Positions 6,916 to 14,426 of a stretch of DNA of 23,362 nt are shown here, in pieces (the stretch's first letter is position 1; every line of letters begins with the position of its first letter). The notes under the pieces are model-generated. The model was not told where the DNA came from. It saw only the letters and a program-made list of their open reading frames with translations, and searched no databases. Origin of the DNA: a bacterium (GTDB taxonomy: Bacteria > Bacillota > Bacilli > Lactobacillales > Streptococcaceae); assembly GCA_905221115.1 (NCBI GenBank), contig CAJNBX010000020.1:1-23362 (forward strand), in the 5' to 3' direction. The position numbers were made by a program, and so were the translations under genes.

Positions 6916-8187
6916 ATGAAGAAACAAAGCAAGTACCAAGAGGTCGTATCTTATCTGAAAAATGGCATCGAGTCTGGACGCTTTCGGACGGGAAGTCGCC
7001 TGCCTTCTATCCGTCAACTGAGCCTTGACTTTCACTGTAGCAAGGATACTGTCCAACGAGCCCTGCTGGAATTACGGCACGAACAATACCTCTATGCCAA
7101 GCCCCAGAGCGGCTACTATGTCCTAGAACAAGGGCAACACCAGGACCTAGAAATTGAGGTTACCGACGAACATGCCAGCGCCTATGACGATTTCCGACTC
7201 TGTGTCAATGAAACCCTGGTTGGCCGAGAAAACTACCTCTTCAACTACTATGACAACCAAGAAGGATTAGAAGACTTAAGACAATCCATTCATAAACTCC
7301 TCTTTGACCAAGCCCTCTACTGCAAAGCAGACCAGTTGGTATTGACTTCTGGAACCCAACAAGCCCTTTTTATCCTTTCTCAAATTTCCTTCCCTAGCCA
7401 AGCAAAGGAAATCTTGGTGGAACAGCCGACCTACCATCGGATGAATCGCCTCTTGATTGCTCAGGGCTTGGACTATCAAACGATTGAACGAGGCATTGAT
7501 GGGATTGACTTGGAGGAACTGGAAGGCCACTTCAAAACAGGAAAAATTAAGTTTTTCTATACCATTCCTCGTTTTCACTATCCTCTAGGGCATTCCTATT
7601 CAGAGCAGGACAAACGGGCTATTCTTGACTTAGCTGCCAAATATGGAGTCTATATCGTAGAGGACGACTATTTGGGGGATTTGGACTCTAAAAAGGGCCA
7701 GACCTTCCACTATCTGGATACAGAAGAGCGCGTCATTTATATCAAGTCCTTCTCAACCAGTCTCTTTCCAGCCCTGCGGATAACAGCACTCATCCTGCCA
7801 AATGCTATCAAAGAAGCCTTTGTGGTCTACAAAAATATCCTAGACTACGACAGCAACCTCATCATGCAAAAGGCCTTATCACTCTATATTGACAGTCAAT
7901 TATTTGAGAAAAACCGTCTAGCTCGCTTGTCCAATCAAGAAGACTACCAAAAACAACTCGAGAAAAGTTTAACCAAAACACCTTGTCCCCTTCCTCATTA
8001 TCCCCTACACGATGGTTTATTACTTGATCTCAGACAGTACCCTAAAATCGCCAGTCTCAAGCACAGTCAACTGGGCTTGGACTTCTTTGAAGAGGCATAC
8101 TTGGATGCCTGCCCTTATCAATTTGCCAAGGTATCCTTAGAAAATCTGGAAAAGGTTTTAAACTATTTAAAAGCAGAATTGGACTGA
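6916..8187 (+). CDS. MocR-type transcriptional regulator (GntR HTH plus aminotransferase-like domain)
   Basis: A PLP-dependent-type regulator. Residues 1-75 form the GntR winged helix (LPSIRQLSLDF, CSKDTVQRALLEL). From about 95 on it has a class I aminotransferase fold with SGTQQAL (145-151), VEDDYLGD (248-255) and the likely PLP lysine K277 in YIKSFSTSLFPALR. It is 423 residues, somewhat short for MocR proteins. The usual C-terminal RLGFA-like element with its carboxylate-binding arginine is not visible; YQFAKV stands in its place. GGGAGG lies 6 bases before the ATG. The gene diverges from alsD, and MocR proteins often control the divergent gene and themselves; the effector is unknown. Its last codons lie inside the downstream terminator stem. 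Confidence 0.85.
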   Translation: MKKQSKYQEVVSYLKNGIESGRFRTGSRLPSIRQLSLDFHCSKDTVQRALLELRHEQYLYAKPQSGYYVLEQGQHQDLEIEVTDEHASAYDDFRLCVNETLVGRENYLFNYYDNQEGLEDLRQSIHKLLFDQALYCKADQLVLTSGTQQALFILSQISFPSQAKEILVEQPTYHRMNRLLIAQGLDYQTIERGIDGIDLEELEGHFKTGKIKFFYTIPRFHYPLGHSYSEQDKRAILDLAAKYGVYIVEDDYLGDLDSKKGQTFHYLDTEERVIYIKSFSTSLFPALRITALILPNAIKEAFVVYKNILDYDSNLIMQKALSLYIDSQLFEKNRLARLSNQEDYQKQLEKSLTKTPCPLPHYPLHDGLLLDLRQYPKIASLKHSQLGLDFFEEAYLDACPYQFAKVSLENLEKVLNYLKAELD

Positions 8188-8206
8188 CTTCCAACTCTGC
8201 TTTTTT
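8172..8206 (+). terminator. Terminator overlapping the end of the MocR gene
   Basis: Arms 8172-8183 and 8190-8201 pair over 12 bp with one mismatch, with a 6-base loop, followed by six T. The stop codon of the MocR gene (8185-8187) lies in the loop, so the upstream arm encodes the last residues. On the minus strand the T-run is shorter, so it may act weakly on the opposing gene as well. Confidence 0.85.
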
Positions 8207-8208
8207 CT

Positions 8209-8317
8209 TATACTCTTCGAAAATCAAATTCAAACCACGTCAGCGTCACCTTACCGTACTCAAGTACAGCTTGCGGCTAGCTTCCTAGTTTGCTCTTTGA
8301 TTTTCATTGAGTATTAT
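8209..8317 (+). repeat. BOX element, boxA-boxC without boxB
   Basis: BoxA (8209-8267, 59 bases, containing the CCACGTCAGCGTC core with a few deviations) runs straight into boxC (8268-8317, 50 bases, with CTAGCTTCCTAGTTTGCTC and the end GAGTATTA). It lies between two converging genes. Its last bases supply the TAA stop of the minus-strand binding-protein gene. It is inverted relative to the BOX at 6594-6792. Confidence 0.88.
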
Positions 8318-9129
8318 TCTTCAACTTCTGTTAGGCTTGCTGCTTTTTCAAGATAGCTTTGGTAAGTGCCGTCATCCTTGAGTTTTTGGATGACCTTGTC
8401 CACCACTTCTTTCAAATCAGCACTATTTTTTCTAAGGGCAACTGCATTAGCTTCGCCGTCCTTCATCTTCAAGCTGACAGTTGCGACAGCTAGGTCGGCA
8501 TTTTTAGCAGCGTAGCTAAGGGCAACTGGCTCATCCATGTGAACAGCATCTACTTTTCCAGCCTGCAATTCATTGACTGCTTCACCCATATTGGTTAGGG
8601 AAGTCAATTGAGCTTTTGGCAATTGTTCCTTGACCATAGCTTCTGGAACAGTCCCTTTTTGGGCTGCAATATTAGCACTTTCAAGGCTAGTTAAATCCTT
8701 GTATTTTTCTACATCAGCCTTACGAACCAAGAAACTAATCTTGTTTTCATAGTATGGGATTGAAAAATCAAAGACTTCTTTTCTCTCATCAGTTGCGCTA
8801 ATTCCCGCAACTGCTAGGTCAGCCTTCCCAGTTTGAAGACTGGTCAAAACATTATCAAAACTCATGCTTGAAATTTCCAACTTCACCCCAAGTTCATCAG
8901 CGATAGCTTGGGCCATATCAATATCCGCACCGACTACCTGGTTTTTTCCGTCAACTAAGGATTGGAATTCAAAAGGTGCATAGTCAGGACTAGTCGCCAC
9001 AACTAATTTCCCCTTTTGCTTAATGGCCTCAACAGCTGACTGAGAACCATTAGAACCTGACTGGCAAGCTACTAAGAAGAAACTTGCAAGAAAACTACAT
9101 AAAACAAATATCCATTTTTTTGATTTCAT
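8314..9129 (-). CDS. Amino-acid ABC transporter substrate-binding lipoprotein
   Basis: An extracellular solute-binding protein (family 3, polar amino acids) of 271 residues. A signal peptide ends in the lipobox LVAC, with C22 as the lipidated residue. The mature part opens with KLVVATSPDYAPFEF, then GADIDMAQAIADELG, VAGISATDERKEVFDFS and the C-terminal half motif VHMDEPVA, all typical of this fold. No permease or ATPase gene is adjacent, so it must work with components encoded elsewhere. It is probably monocistronic, with a consensus promoter upstream. The exact amino acid cannot be told from sequence; the homologue in pneumococcus is annotated simply as an amino-acid-binding protein, as I remember. 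The stop codon lies within a BOX repeat. Confidence 0.9.
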   Translation of the reverse strand: MKSKKWIFVLCSFLASFFLVACQSGSNGSQSAVEAIKQKGKLVVATSPDYAPFEFQSLVDGKNQVVGADIDMAQAIADELGVKLEISSMSFDNVLTSLQTGKADLAVAGISATDERKEVFDFSIPYYENKISFLVRKADVEKYKDLTSLESANIAAQKGTVPEAMVKEQLPKAQLTSLTNMGEAVNELQAGKVDAVHMDEPVALSYAAKNADLAVATVSLKMKDGEANAVALRKNSADLKEVVDKVIQKLKDDGTYQSYLEKAASLTEVEE

Positions 9130-9160
9130 AAATAAACAACCTCTCTGTTAATTTTGTATA

Positions 9161-9189
9161 ATTATAACGCTATCCAAGTTACTTGTCAA
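9161..9189 (-). promoter_or_regulatory. Consensus promoter of the binding-protein gene
   Basis: On the minus strand a perfect TTGACA (9184-9189) is 17 bases from a perfect TATAAT (9161-9166). The leader is about 25 bases, with GAGAGG ten bases before the ATG. High basal transcription is expected unless repressed. Confidence 0.9.
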
Positions 9190-9233
9190 GTGTTTTTTGA
9201 ATTTTTATCTTAAAAATATTTTTTTCATACAAG

Positions 9234-9269
9234 AAAAAGGAGCTATCAGTTGATTTCAAGCTCCTTTTT
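9234..9269 (-). terminator. Terminator after phoU
   Basis: Perfect 11 bp arms 9234-9244 and 9259-9269 (AAAAAGGAGCT and its complement) with a 14-base loop. T-rich on both strands, so it could be bidirectional. It closes the pst-phoU operon. Confidence 0.88.
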
Positions 9270-9287
9270 ATACAGAATGAACCTGTT

Positions 9288-9941
9288 TTATAGTTCGACA
9301 ATCTTACCTGTTTCAAAGTAAACAACCCATTCACAGATATTCTTGGCATAGTCTCCAATGCGTTCCAAGAAGGCAATCACTTGGAAATAATCACGACCTG
9401 TAACGATGGCATCTGGATTTTTCTTGATTTCTTCTGTAGCCAAGTCACGAATGCTATCAAAGTAATGGTTGATTTTTTCATCCATGGTTGCTACTTCATA
9501 GGCCTGGTCAACTGAACCATTCAGATAGAGTTCAAGGGCTGCTTCAACGAAGTTTTTGACATCGCGCCCCATTCTCTTGATTTCTTCTTCAACAGCTGGG
9601 ATACGTTGCTCACCCTTCATACGAATTGTCGCTTTGGCAATGGAAACGGCATGGTCACCCATACGTTCCAAGTCAGATACAGCCTTCAAGACTGTCAAAA
9701 CAGTACGCAAGTCCTGAGAAACGGGTTGTTGAAGGGCAATCATTTCAAATGATTTTTTCTCCAATTTCACTTCGTATTCATTTACTTCTGCATCGTCTTC
9801 GATGACTTCTTTGGCCAAATCACGGTCGTGCGTAACAAAGGCACGTACCGTACGATTGATTTGGGATAGCACTTCTTGTCCCATAGCGTAGAACTGGTTG
9901 TGCAATTTCTCCAAATCTTCTTCAAATTGAGAACGTAACAT
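9288..9941 (-). CDS. phoU: Phosphate-signalling / transport accessory protein PhoU
   Basis: A cytoplasmic helical-bundle protein that moderates Pst transport and phosphate signalling, binding metal clusters through E/DxxxD motifs. The two repeats are visible: DLERMGDHAVSIAK (about 91-104) and FLERIGDYAKNICE (about 192-205), the hallmark duplicate PhoU domains. The frame has two ATGs in a row (9944 and 9941). The second gives 7 bases from AAGGAG and a 217-residue protein, so I prefer it. It is the last gene of the pst operon, 11 bases after the second pstB from the chosen start, and is followed by a strong terminator. It would be the partner of this pst locus; mitis-group genomes usually have a second pst/phoU locus. 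Confidence 0.93.
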   Translation of the reverse strand: MLRSQFEEDLEKLHNQFYAMGQEVLSQINRTVRAFVTHDRDLAKEVIEDDAEVNEYEVKLEKKSFEMIALQQPVSQDLRTVLTVLKAVSDLERMGDHAVSIAKATIRMKGEQRIPAVEEEIKRMGRDVKNFVEAALELYLNGSVDQAYEVATMDEKINHYFDSIRDLATEEIKKNPDAIVTGRDYFQVIAFLERIGDYAKNICEWVVYFETGKIVEL

Positions 9942-9952
9942 CATTTATCTCC

Positions 9953-10711
9953 TTATCCAAATTTTCCTGAAATATAATCTTCTGTTTCCTTGTGTTGTGG
10001 GTTGAGGAACATCTTCTTGGTATCGTTAAACTCGATCAAATCTCCATCAAGGAAAAATCCTGTCTTGTCAGAGATACGAGAGGCTTGTTGCATGGAACGC
10101 GTAACCAAGAGCATGGTGTATTTATCTTTTAGACCATACAAGGTTTCCTCAATCTTACCAGCCGAGATAGGGTCCAAGGCTGAAGTCGGTTCATCCAAGA
10201 GAATGATTTTAGGACTAGTTGCCAAGACACGGGCAACACAGACACGTTGCTGTTGTCCGCCTGAAAGCCCGATAGCTGAATCATGCAGGCGATCCTTGAC
10301 CTCATCCCAGATAGAAGCTCGTTGCAAGGCTTTTTCAACCGCCTCATCCAGAACCTGCTTGTCCTTCACTCCATTGATACGAAGCCCATAAACAACGTTT
10401 TCGTAGATAGACATAGGGAAAGGGTTTGGCTGTTGGAAAACCATACCAATTTCCTTACGCAATTCAACTGTATCTGTACGCGGACTGTAGATGTTGTGGC
10501 CGTTGTATACCACCGAACCAGTTGTGGTTACCTCTGGGTTGAGATCCCCCATGCGGTTGATAGCCTTGAGGAGGGTTGACTTCCCTGACCCAGATGGACC
10601 AATCAAGGCTGTAATTTCCTTAGGTTGGAAAGATAGGGAAACACTATTCAAGGCCTTTTTTTGATTGTAGTAAACGGACAGGTCTGATACCTGTAAAATC
10701 GCTTCTGTCAT
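9953..10711 (-). CDS. pstB: Phosphate ABC transporter ATP-binding protein PstB (paralogue with altered H-loop)
   Basis: One of two adjacent PstB ATPases that energise phosphate import. Of 252 residues, Walker [10 protein letters not shown] (38-46), Q-loop VFQQPNPF (from 91), signature LSGGQQQR (149-156) and Walker [14 protein letters not shown] (169-181, E174) are all intact. The H-loop reads [13 protein letters not shown]205 occupies the position of the switch histidine that the neighbouring PstB keeps (VTHSMQQAAR). The codon CGT is one change from CAT. Both genes are full length and tightly spaced in the operon, so this paralogue is probably a functional member of a PstB heterodimer rather than a decaying copy; that is inference. 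AAGGA precedes the ATG. Confidence 0.93.
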   Translation of the reverse strand: MTEAILQVSDLSVYYNQKKALNSVSLSFQPKEITALIGPSGSGKSTLLKAINRMGDLNPEVTTTGSVVYNGHNIYSPRTDTVELRKEIGMVFQQPNPFPMSIYENVVYGLRINGVKDKQVLDEAVEKALQRASIWDEVKDRLHDSAIGLSGGQQQRVCVARVLATSPKIILLDEPTSALDPISAGKIEETLYGLKDKYTMLLVTRSMQQASRISDKTGFFLDGDLIEFNDTKKMFLNPQHKETEDYISGKFG

Positions 10712-10723
10712 ACTGTTTCCTTT

Positions 10724-11527
10724 CTATCCAAAGTGTCCTGTTACATAGTCATTGGTTGACTGTAGTTTGGCATTTTGGAAAATATTAGAGGTCTTATCGT
10801 ACTCAATCAAGTCACCCAAGTAGAAAAATCCTGTGTAGTCACTAGCACGCGCAGCCTGCTGCATACTGTGGGTTACGATGATGATGGTAAAGTCCTTCTT
10901 TAATTCCAGCATGGTTTCTTCCAGCTGGGCTGTCGCAATCGGGTCCAAGGCTGACGCCGGTTCATCCATCAAGAGGATATCTGGTTTAACAGAGATAGCA
11001 CGAGCGATACAAAGACGTTGCTGCTGACCACCTGATAGGGTCAAGGCTGACTTATGCAAATCGTCTTTAACCTGGTCCCAAAGGGCAGCCTGACGAAGAG
11101 AGGTTTCCACAATTTCATCCAAGACTTGCTTGTCCTTAACACCTGCTCGTTCATGAGCAAAAGTGATGTTGCGGTAGATAGACTTGGCAAAAGGATTTGG
11201 GCGTTGGAAGACCATTCCAATGTGCTTACGCATCTCATAGACGTTGATTTCTGGACGGTTGACATCAATTCCTTGGTAGAGAATTTGACCTGTTACCTTG
11301 GCAATATCAATAGTATCATTCATACGGTTGAGACTGCGGAGGTAGGTTGATTTCCCTGAACCAGAAGGGCCAATTAAGGCTGTAATTTTATTTTTTTCAA
11401 ATTGCATATCGATGCCCTTGATGGATTCATTTTTACCGTAGTAAACATGTAAATCCTTAGTAGAGAGGGCCACTTTCTCTTCAGGAAAGGTGATGATATG
11501 CTTTTCATCCCAATTATATTTTGACAT
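10724..11527 (-). CDS. pstB: Phosphate ABC transporter ATP-binding protein PstB (canonical)
   Basis: The upstream of the two PstB ATPases of the phosphate importer. Its 267 residues include an N-terminal extension of about 15 residues compared with the other copy. Motifs are complete: GPSGSGKST (53-61), Q-loop [22 protein letters not shown] (164-177), ILLMDEPASALDP (184-196) and switch H220 in VTHSMQQAAR. It lies 10 bases after pstA and 12 bases before the second pstB, so both are translated from one mRNA. The clear divergence between the two copies points to an old duplication within the operon. Confidence 0.95.
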   Translation of the reverse strand: MSKYNWDEKHIITFPEEKVALSTKDLHVYYGKNESIKGIDMQFEKNKITALIGPSGSGKSTYLRSLNRMNDTIDIAKVTGQILYQGIDVNRPEINVYEMRKHIGMVFQRPNPFAKSIYRNITFAHERAGVKDKQVLDEIVETSLRQAALWDQVKDDLHKSALTLSGGQQQRLCIARAISVKPDILLMDEPASALDPIATAQLEETMLELKKDFTIIIVTHSMQQAARASDYTGFFYLGDLIEYDKTSNIFQNAKLQSTNDYVTGHFG

Positions 11528-11537
11528 GGCTTCTCCT

Positions 11538-12422
11538 TTAGGCAGCGGTTAATTTCTTATGTAAATAGCTTCCGAGTTTGCGTGCTCCAAAGTTAAAGAT
11601 GAGGATAAAGATGAGGAGCACGGCTGCAGAACCTGCTGATACGATGGTTCCATCTGGAATAGTACCTTCACTATTGACTTTCCATATGTGGACAGCCAAG
11701 GTTTCTGCTTGACGGAAGATTGAGATTGGGCTGGTTACACTGAGAATATTCCAGTTAGACCAGTCAAGGGCTGGAGCAGATTGTCCTGCTGTATAGATGA
11801 GAGCAGCCGCCTCACCAAAGATACGGCCAGAGGCCAGGACAACCCCAGTGACAATACCTGGAAGGGCTTCTGGAATAACCACATGAACCACTGTCTCCCA
11901 ACGAGAAATCCCAAGAGCCAGACCAGCCTCACGCTGCGTATGGTGAACGTGTTTCAAGCTGTCTTCAACATTTCGAGTCATCTGAGGCAGATTAAAGACT
12001 GTCAAGGCCAAGGCACCTGAAATGATTGAAAATCCATACTCAAACTGAACTACAAAGATCAAGTAACCAAAGAGACCTACCACCACAGATGGCAGTGAAG
12101 ACAAGATTTCAATACAGGTTCTGACAAAGTTTGTCACAGGACCTTTCTTGGCATATTCAGCTAGGAAAATCCCAGCTCCCATAGACAAGGGTACAGAGAT
12201 AATCAAGGTAATGACCAGAAGGAAGAAGGAATTATAGAGCTGAATTCCAATCCCTCCACCTGCTTGGTAAGAAGATGATTTGCCAGTCAAGAAAGACCAA
12301 GAGATGTGGGGCAAACCACGAACCAAGATATAAAGAATCAAGGATGCCAGGATGGCAACGATAATCCCTGCAATCGAGTAGAGGACAGCTGTTGCAATTT
12401 TATCTAATTTCTTAGCGTGCAT
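11538..12422 (-). CDS. pstA: Phosphate ABC transporter permease PstA
   Basis: Integral membrane permease that pairs with PstC to form the phosphate channel. It has 294 residues, about six membrane segments, and the EAA loop REAGLALGISRWETVVHVVIPEA, split here only by position (about 162-184), which contacts PstB. The first 11 bases overlap the end of pstC. GAGGAAAG lies 7 bases before the ATG, inside pstC. The large extracytoplasmic loops and length match PstA. Nothing unusual was seen. Confidence 0.95.
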   Translation of the reverse strand: MHAKKLDKIATAVLYSIAGIIVAILASLILYILVRGLPHISWSFLTGKSSSYQAGGGIGIQLYNSFFLLVITLIISVPLSMGAGIFLAEYAKKGPVTNFVRTCIEILSSLPSVVVGLFGYLIFVVQFEYGFSIISGALALTVFNLPQMTRNVEDSLKHVHHTQREAGLALGISRWETVVHVVIPEALPGIVTGVVLASGRIFGEAAALIYTAGQSAPALDWSNWNILSVTSPISIFRQAETLAVHIWKVNSEGTIPDGTIVSAGSAAVLLIFILIFNFGARKLGSYLHKKLTAA

Positions 12423-13329
12423 AGTTTTTCTTTCCTCTTTCTTTCGTAATCAATTTAATCACACTGTTGAAGGCCAAACTCATCAAAAGCAAGACCAAGG
12501 CCAGTGACCAGAGAACGTTATTGTCAACGGTTCCCATAACGGTATTTCCGATACCCATGGTCAAAACAGAGGTCAAGGTCGCAGCCGGCGTTGTCAATGA
12601 AGTTGGGACAACGGCTGAGTTTCCGACCACCATCTGAATGGCCAAAGCCTCACCAAAGGCACGCGCCATCCCAAAGACCACTGCTGTGAAAATCCCTGAA
12701 CGCGCTGCCTTCAAGGTCACGCGCCAGATGGTTTGCCAGCGGGTGGCTCCCATAGCCAAACTTGCTTCGCGGTAGTGACGAGGCACCGCACGCAAGCTAT
12801 CTGTTGTCATAAAGGTTACCGTCGGTAAAATCATGACAAAGAGTACGAAAATCCCTGACAGAATCCCAAAACCAGTTCCACCAAAGACACTACGGACAAA
12901 AGGAACTACGACCTGCAAACCGATAAATCCATACACGACTGAAGGAATCCCGACCAGCAATTCAATAGCTGGTTGCAAGATTCTAGCACCTTTTGGTGAA
13001 ACCTCGGTCATAAAAACTGCCGCACCAATGGCAAAAGGAGTTGCGATAAGAGCCGATAGGATTGTGACAATAAAGGAACCCAAAATCATGGGAAGGGCAC
13101 CAAATTGTTTACCTGAAGGATTCCAAGTTTGGCCAAAGAGGAAATCAAAGATATTGACTCCATTTACAAAGAAGGTCGACAAACCTTTTTGGGCTACGAA
13201 AATCAAAATCATGGCCACAATGATAACAATCAAAGACAGACAGGCAAAGGTCAAGCCTTTTCCTAGTTTCTCTAGACGAGAGTTCTTTGAGGGAGAGAGT
13301 AATTTTTTAGCTAATTCTTCTTGATTCAT
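12412..13329 (-). CDS. pstC: Phosphate ABC transporter permease PstC
   Basis: The second permease of the phosphate importer, 305 residues. An N-terminal cytoplasmic stretch of about 22 residues precedes about six membrane segments. The EAA loop REASLAMGATRWQTIWRV is visible at about 197-214. It shares one base with the pstS stop (TAATG), with its ribosome binding site GAAGGGAG inside the end of pstS, so it is translationally coupled to the binding protein. It also overlaps pstA by 11 bases. Confidence 0.95.
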   Translation of the reverse strand: MNQEELAKKLLSPSKNSRLEKLGKGLTFACLSLIVIIVAMILIFVAQKGLSTFFVNGVNIFDFLFGQTWNPSGKQFGALPMILGSFIVTILSALIATPFAIGAAVFMTEVSPKGARILQPAIELLVGIPSVVYGFIGLQVVVPFVRSVFGGTGFGILSGIFVLFVMILPTVTFMTTDSLRAVPRHYREASLAMGATRWQTIWRVTLKAARSGIFTAVVFGMARAFGEALAIQMVVGNSAVVPTSLTTPAATLTSVLTMGIGNTVMGTVDNNVLWSLALVLLLMSLAFNSVIKLITKERGKKNYAR

Positions 13330-14207
13330 TATTGACTCCCTTCTAGTGCTGTCACCGTTCCTACAGCATCTTTTTCAACCTTCATTTCCTTGACAGAAAT
13401 ATAGCCCATTCCCTTAACGATTCCACTTTGCGCTTCATCAGAGAGGACAAAGTTGAGGAATTCTGCCACCAATTCATTTGGTTGACCTAGGGTGTACATG
13501 TGTTCATAAGACCATAAAGGCCAGTTATTGGTTGTAACATTTTCTGCAATCGGCTCATAGCCATTCAACTTCATGCGTTTCACCGAGTCATCCACATAGG
13601 CAAAGGCTAGGTAAGAAATGGCTCCTGGTGTCTGGGAAACAATGTTTTTGACCATCCCATTTGAATCCTGTTCTTGACTCTGCACGGCAGATTGACCATC
13701 CATGACAACACTATCAAAGGTTGCACGCGAACCAGAACTTGCCGCGCGGTTGATAATGGAAATGGCTAGGTCTTTCCCACCGACTTCTTTCCAGTTGGTC
13801 ACTTGACCTGTGAAGATGCTACGGAGTTGTTCAGTTGTCAGATTTTCAACATCAACTTCCTTGTTCACAATCACTGCCAAGCCCGCTACGGCTACCTTAT
13901 GGTCCACTAGAGCAGATGCGTTGATACCGTCTTTTTCCTCGGCAAATACATCTGAATTTCCTACATCAACGGCTCCAGACTGAACCTGAGACAGACCTGT
14001 ACCAGATCCTCCACCTTGGACGTTGACTGTTTTTCCAACGTGCATAGAACCAAATTCATCTGCTGCTGCTTCGACCAAAGGCTGAAGAGCCGTTGAGCCA
14101 ACAGCTGTCATGGATTCCCCACGATCAATCCAGCTAGCACATCCCGCCAAAGAACCTGCTAGCAAAAGAGCTGCAAGGGATAGAGCGAGTTTTTTCCTTT
14201 TTTTCAC
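13329..14207 (-). CDS. pstS: Phosphate-binding lipoprotein PstS
   Basis: The extracellular receptor of the Pst system, tethered by a lipid. A signal peptide ends in LAGC (C23 lipidated). The phosphate pocket is recognisable: [23 protein letters not shown], then [11 protein letters not shown]. There are 292 residues, the usual length for streptococcal PstS. The start is GTG (14205-14207), with AAGGAG exactly 7 bases upstream; no ATG fits. It heads the operon. The signal peptide and several loops appear to differ from the pneumococcal protein I recall, suggesting a related species. Expression is expected to respond to phosphate via the PnpRS (PhoPR-like) system known in pneumococcus, but no certain operator is visible. 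Confidence 0.95.
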   Translation of the reverse strand: MKKRKKLALSLAALLLAGSLAGCASWIDRGESMTAVGSTALQPLVEAAADEFGSMHVGKTVNVQGGGSGTGLSQVQSGAVDVGNSDVFAEEKDGINASALVDHKVAVAGLAVIVNKEVDVENLTTEQLRSIFTGQVTNWKEVGGKDLAISIINRAASSGSRATFDSVVMDGQSAVQSQEQDSNGMVKNIVSQTPGAISYLAFAYVDDSVKRMKLNGYEPIAENVTTNNWPLWSYEHMYTLGQPNELVAEFLNFVLSDEAQSGIVKGMGYISVKEMKVEKDAVGTVTALEGSQ

Positions 14208-14288
14208 TGTTTTTCTCCTTGAAAATAATGGTGAATGCTGTGAATTTTTTCAACTATTTATTTATGTTTTTCTTTTGAAAATTAGGAG

Positions 14289-14302
14289 GCAACTGAAGTT
14301 GC
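14289..14302. repeat. Perfect inverted repeat in the pstS leader
   Basis: GCAACT and AGTTGC are separated by two bases, about 82 bases upstream of the pstS start. It could be a dyad operator or a small RNA hairpin. It has no T-run, so it is not a terminator. Confidence 0.4.
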
Positions 14303-14360
14303 TAGCTTGGTTTTACTAGAAATTTGCTCAGTTACCTTTCCCACCAATTTTGACTTAAAA

Positions 14361-14400
14361 TGAAAGACAATTTGAAAAAATCCATACTTCCACTATAACA
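14361..14400 (-). promoter_or_regulatory. Possible pstS operon promoter region
   Basis: On the minus strand TATAGT (14392-14397) is preceded by TGT, an extended -10; no good -35 is seen. Just downstream TTTCA occurs twice, 12 bases apart (14361-14365 and 14373-14377 as TGAAA). A nearer TTGAAA-17-CATTAT pair (14225-14253) would start transcription at the ribosome binding site and is less likely. No clear terminator separates the preceding rRNA methyltransferase gene, so read-through is possible. Confidence 0.3.
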
Positions 14401-14426
14401 TAGACAAGCTACTTTGACTAGCATTT

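Noticed and set aside
6602..6919. Plus-strand open frame of 105 codons across the BOX element
   Set aside because: Runs through BOX modules and the divergent promoter region; its repeated residues come from the two boxB copies.
12833..13324. Plus-strand open frame of 163 codons opposite pstC
   Set aside because: Lysine/proline-rich reading typical of the reverse of a membrane protein gene; no start signal.
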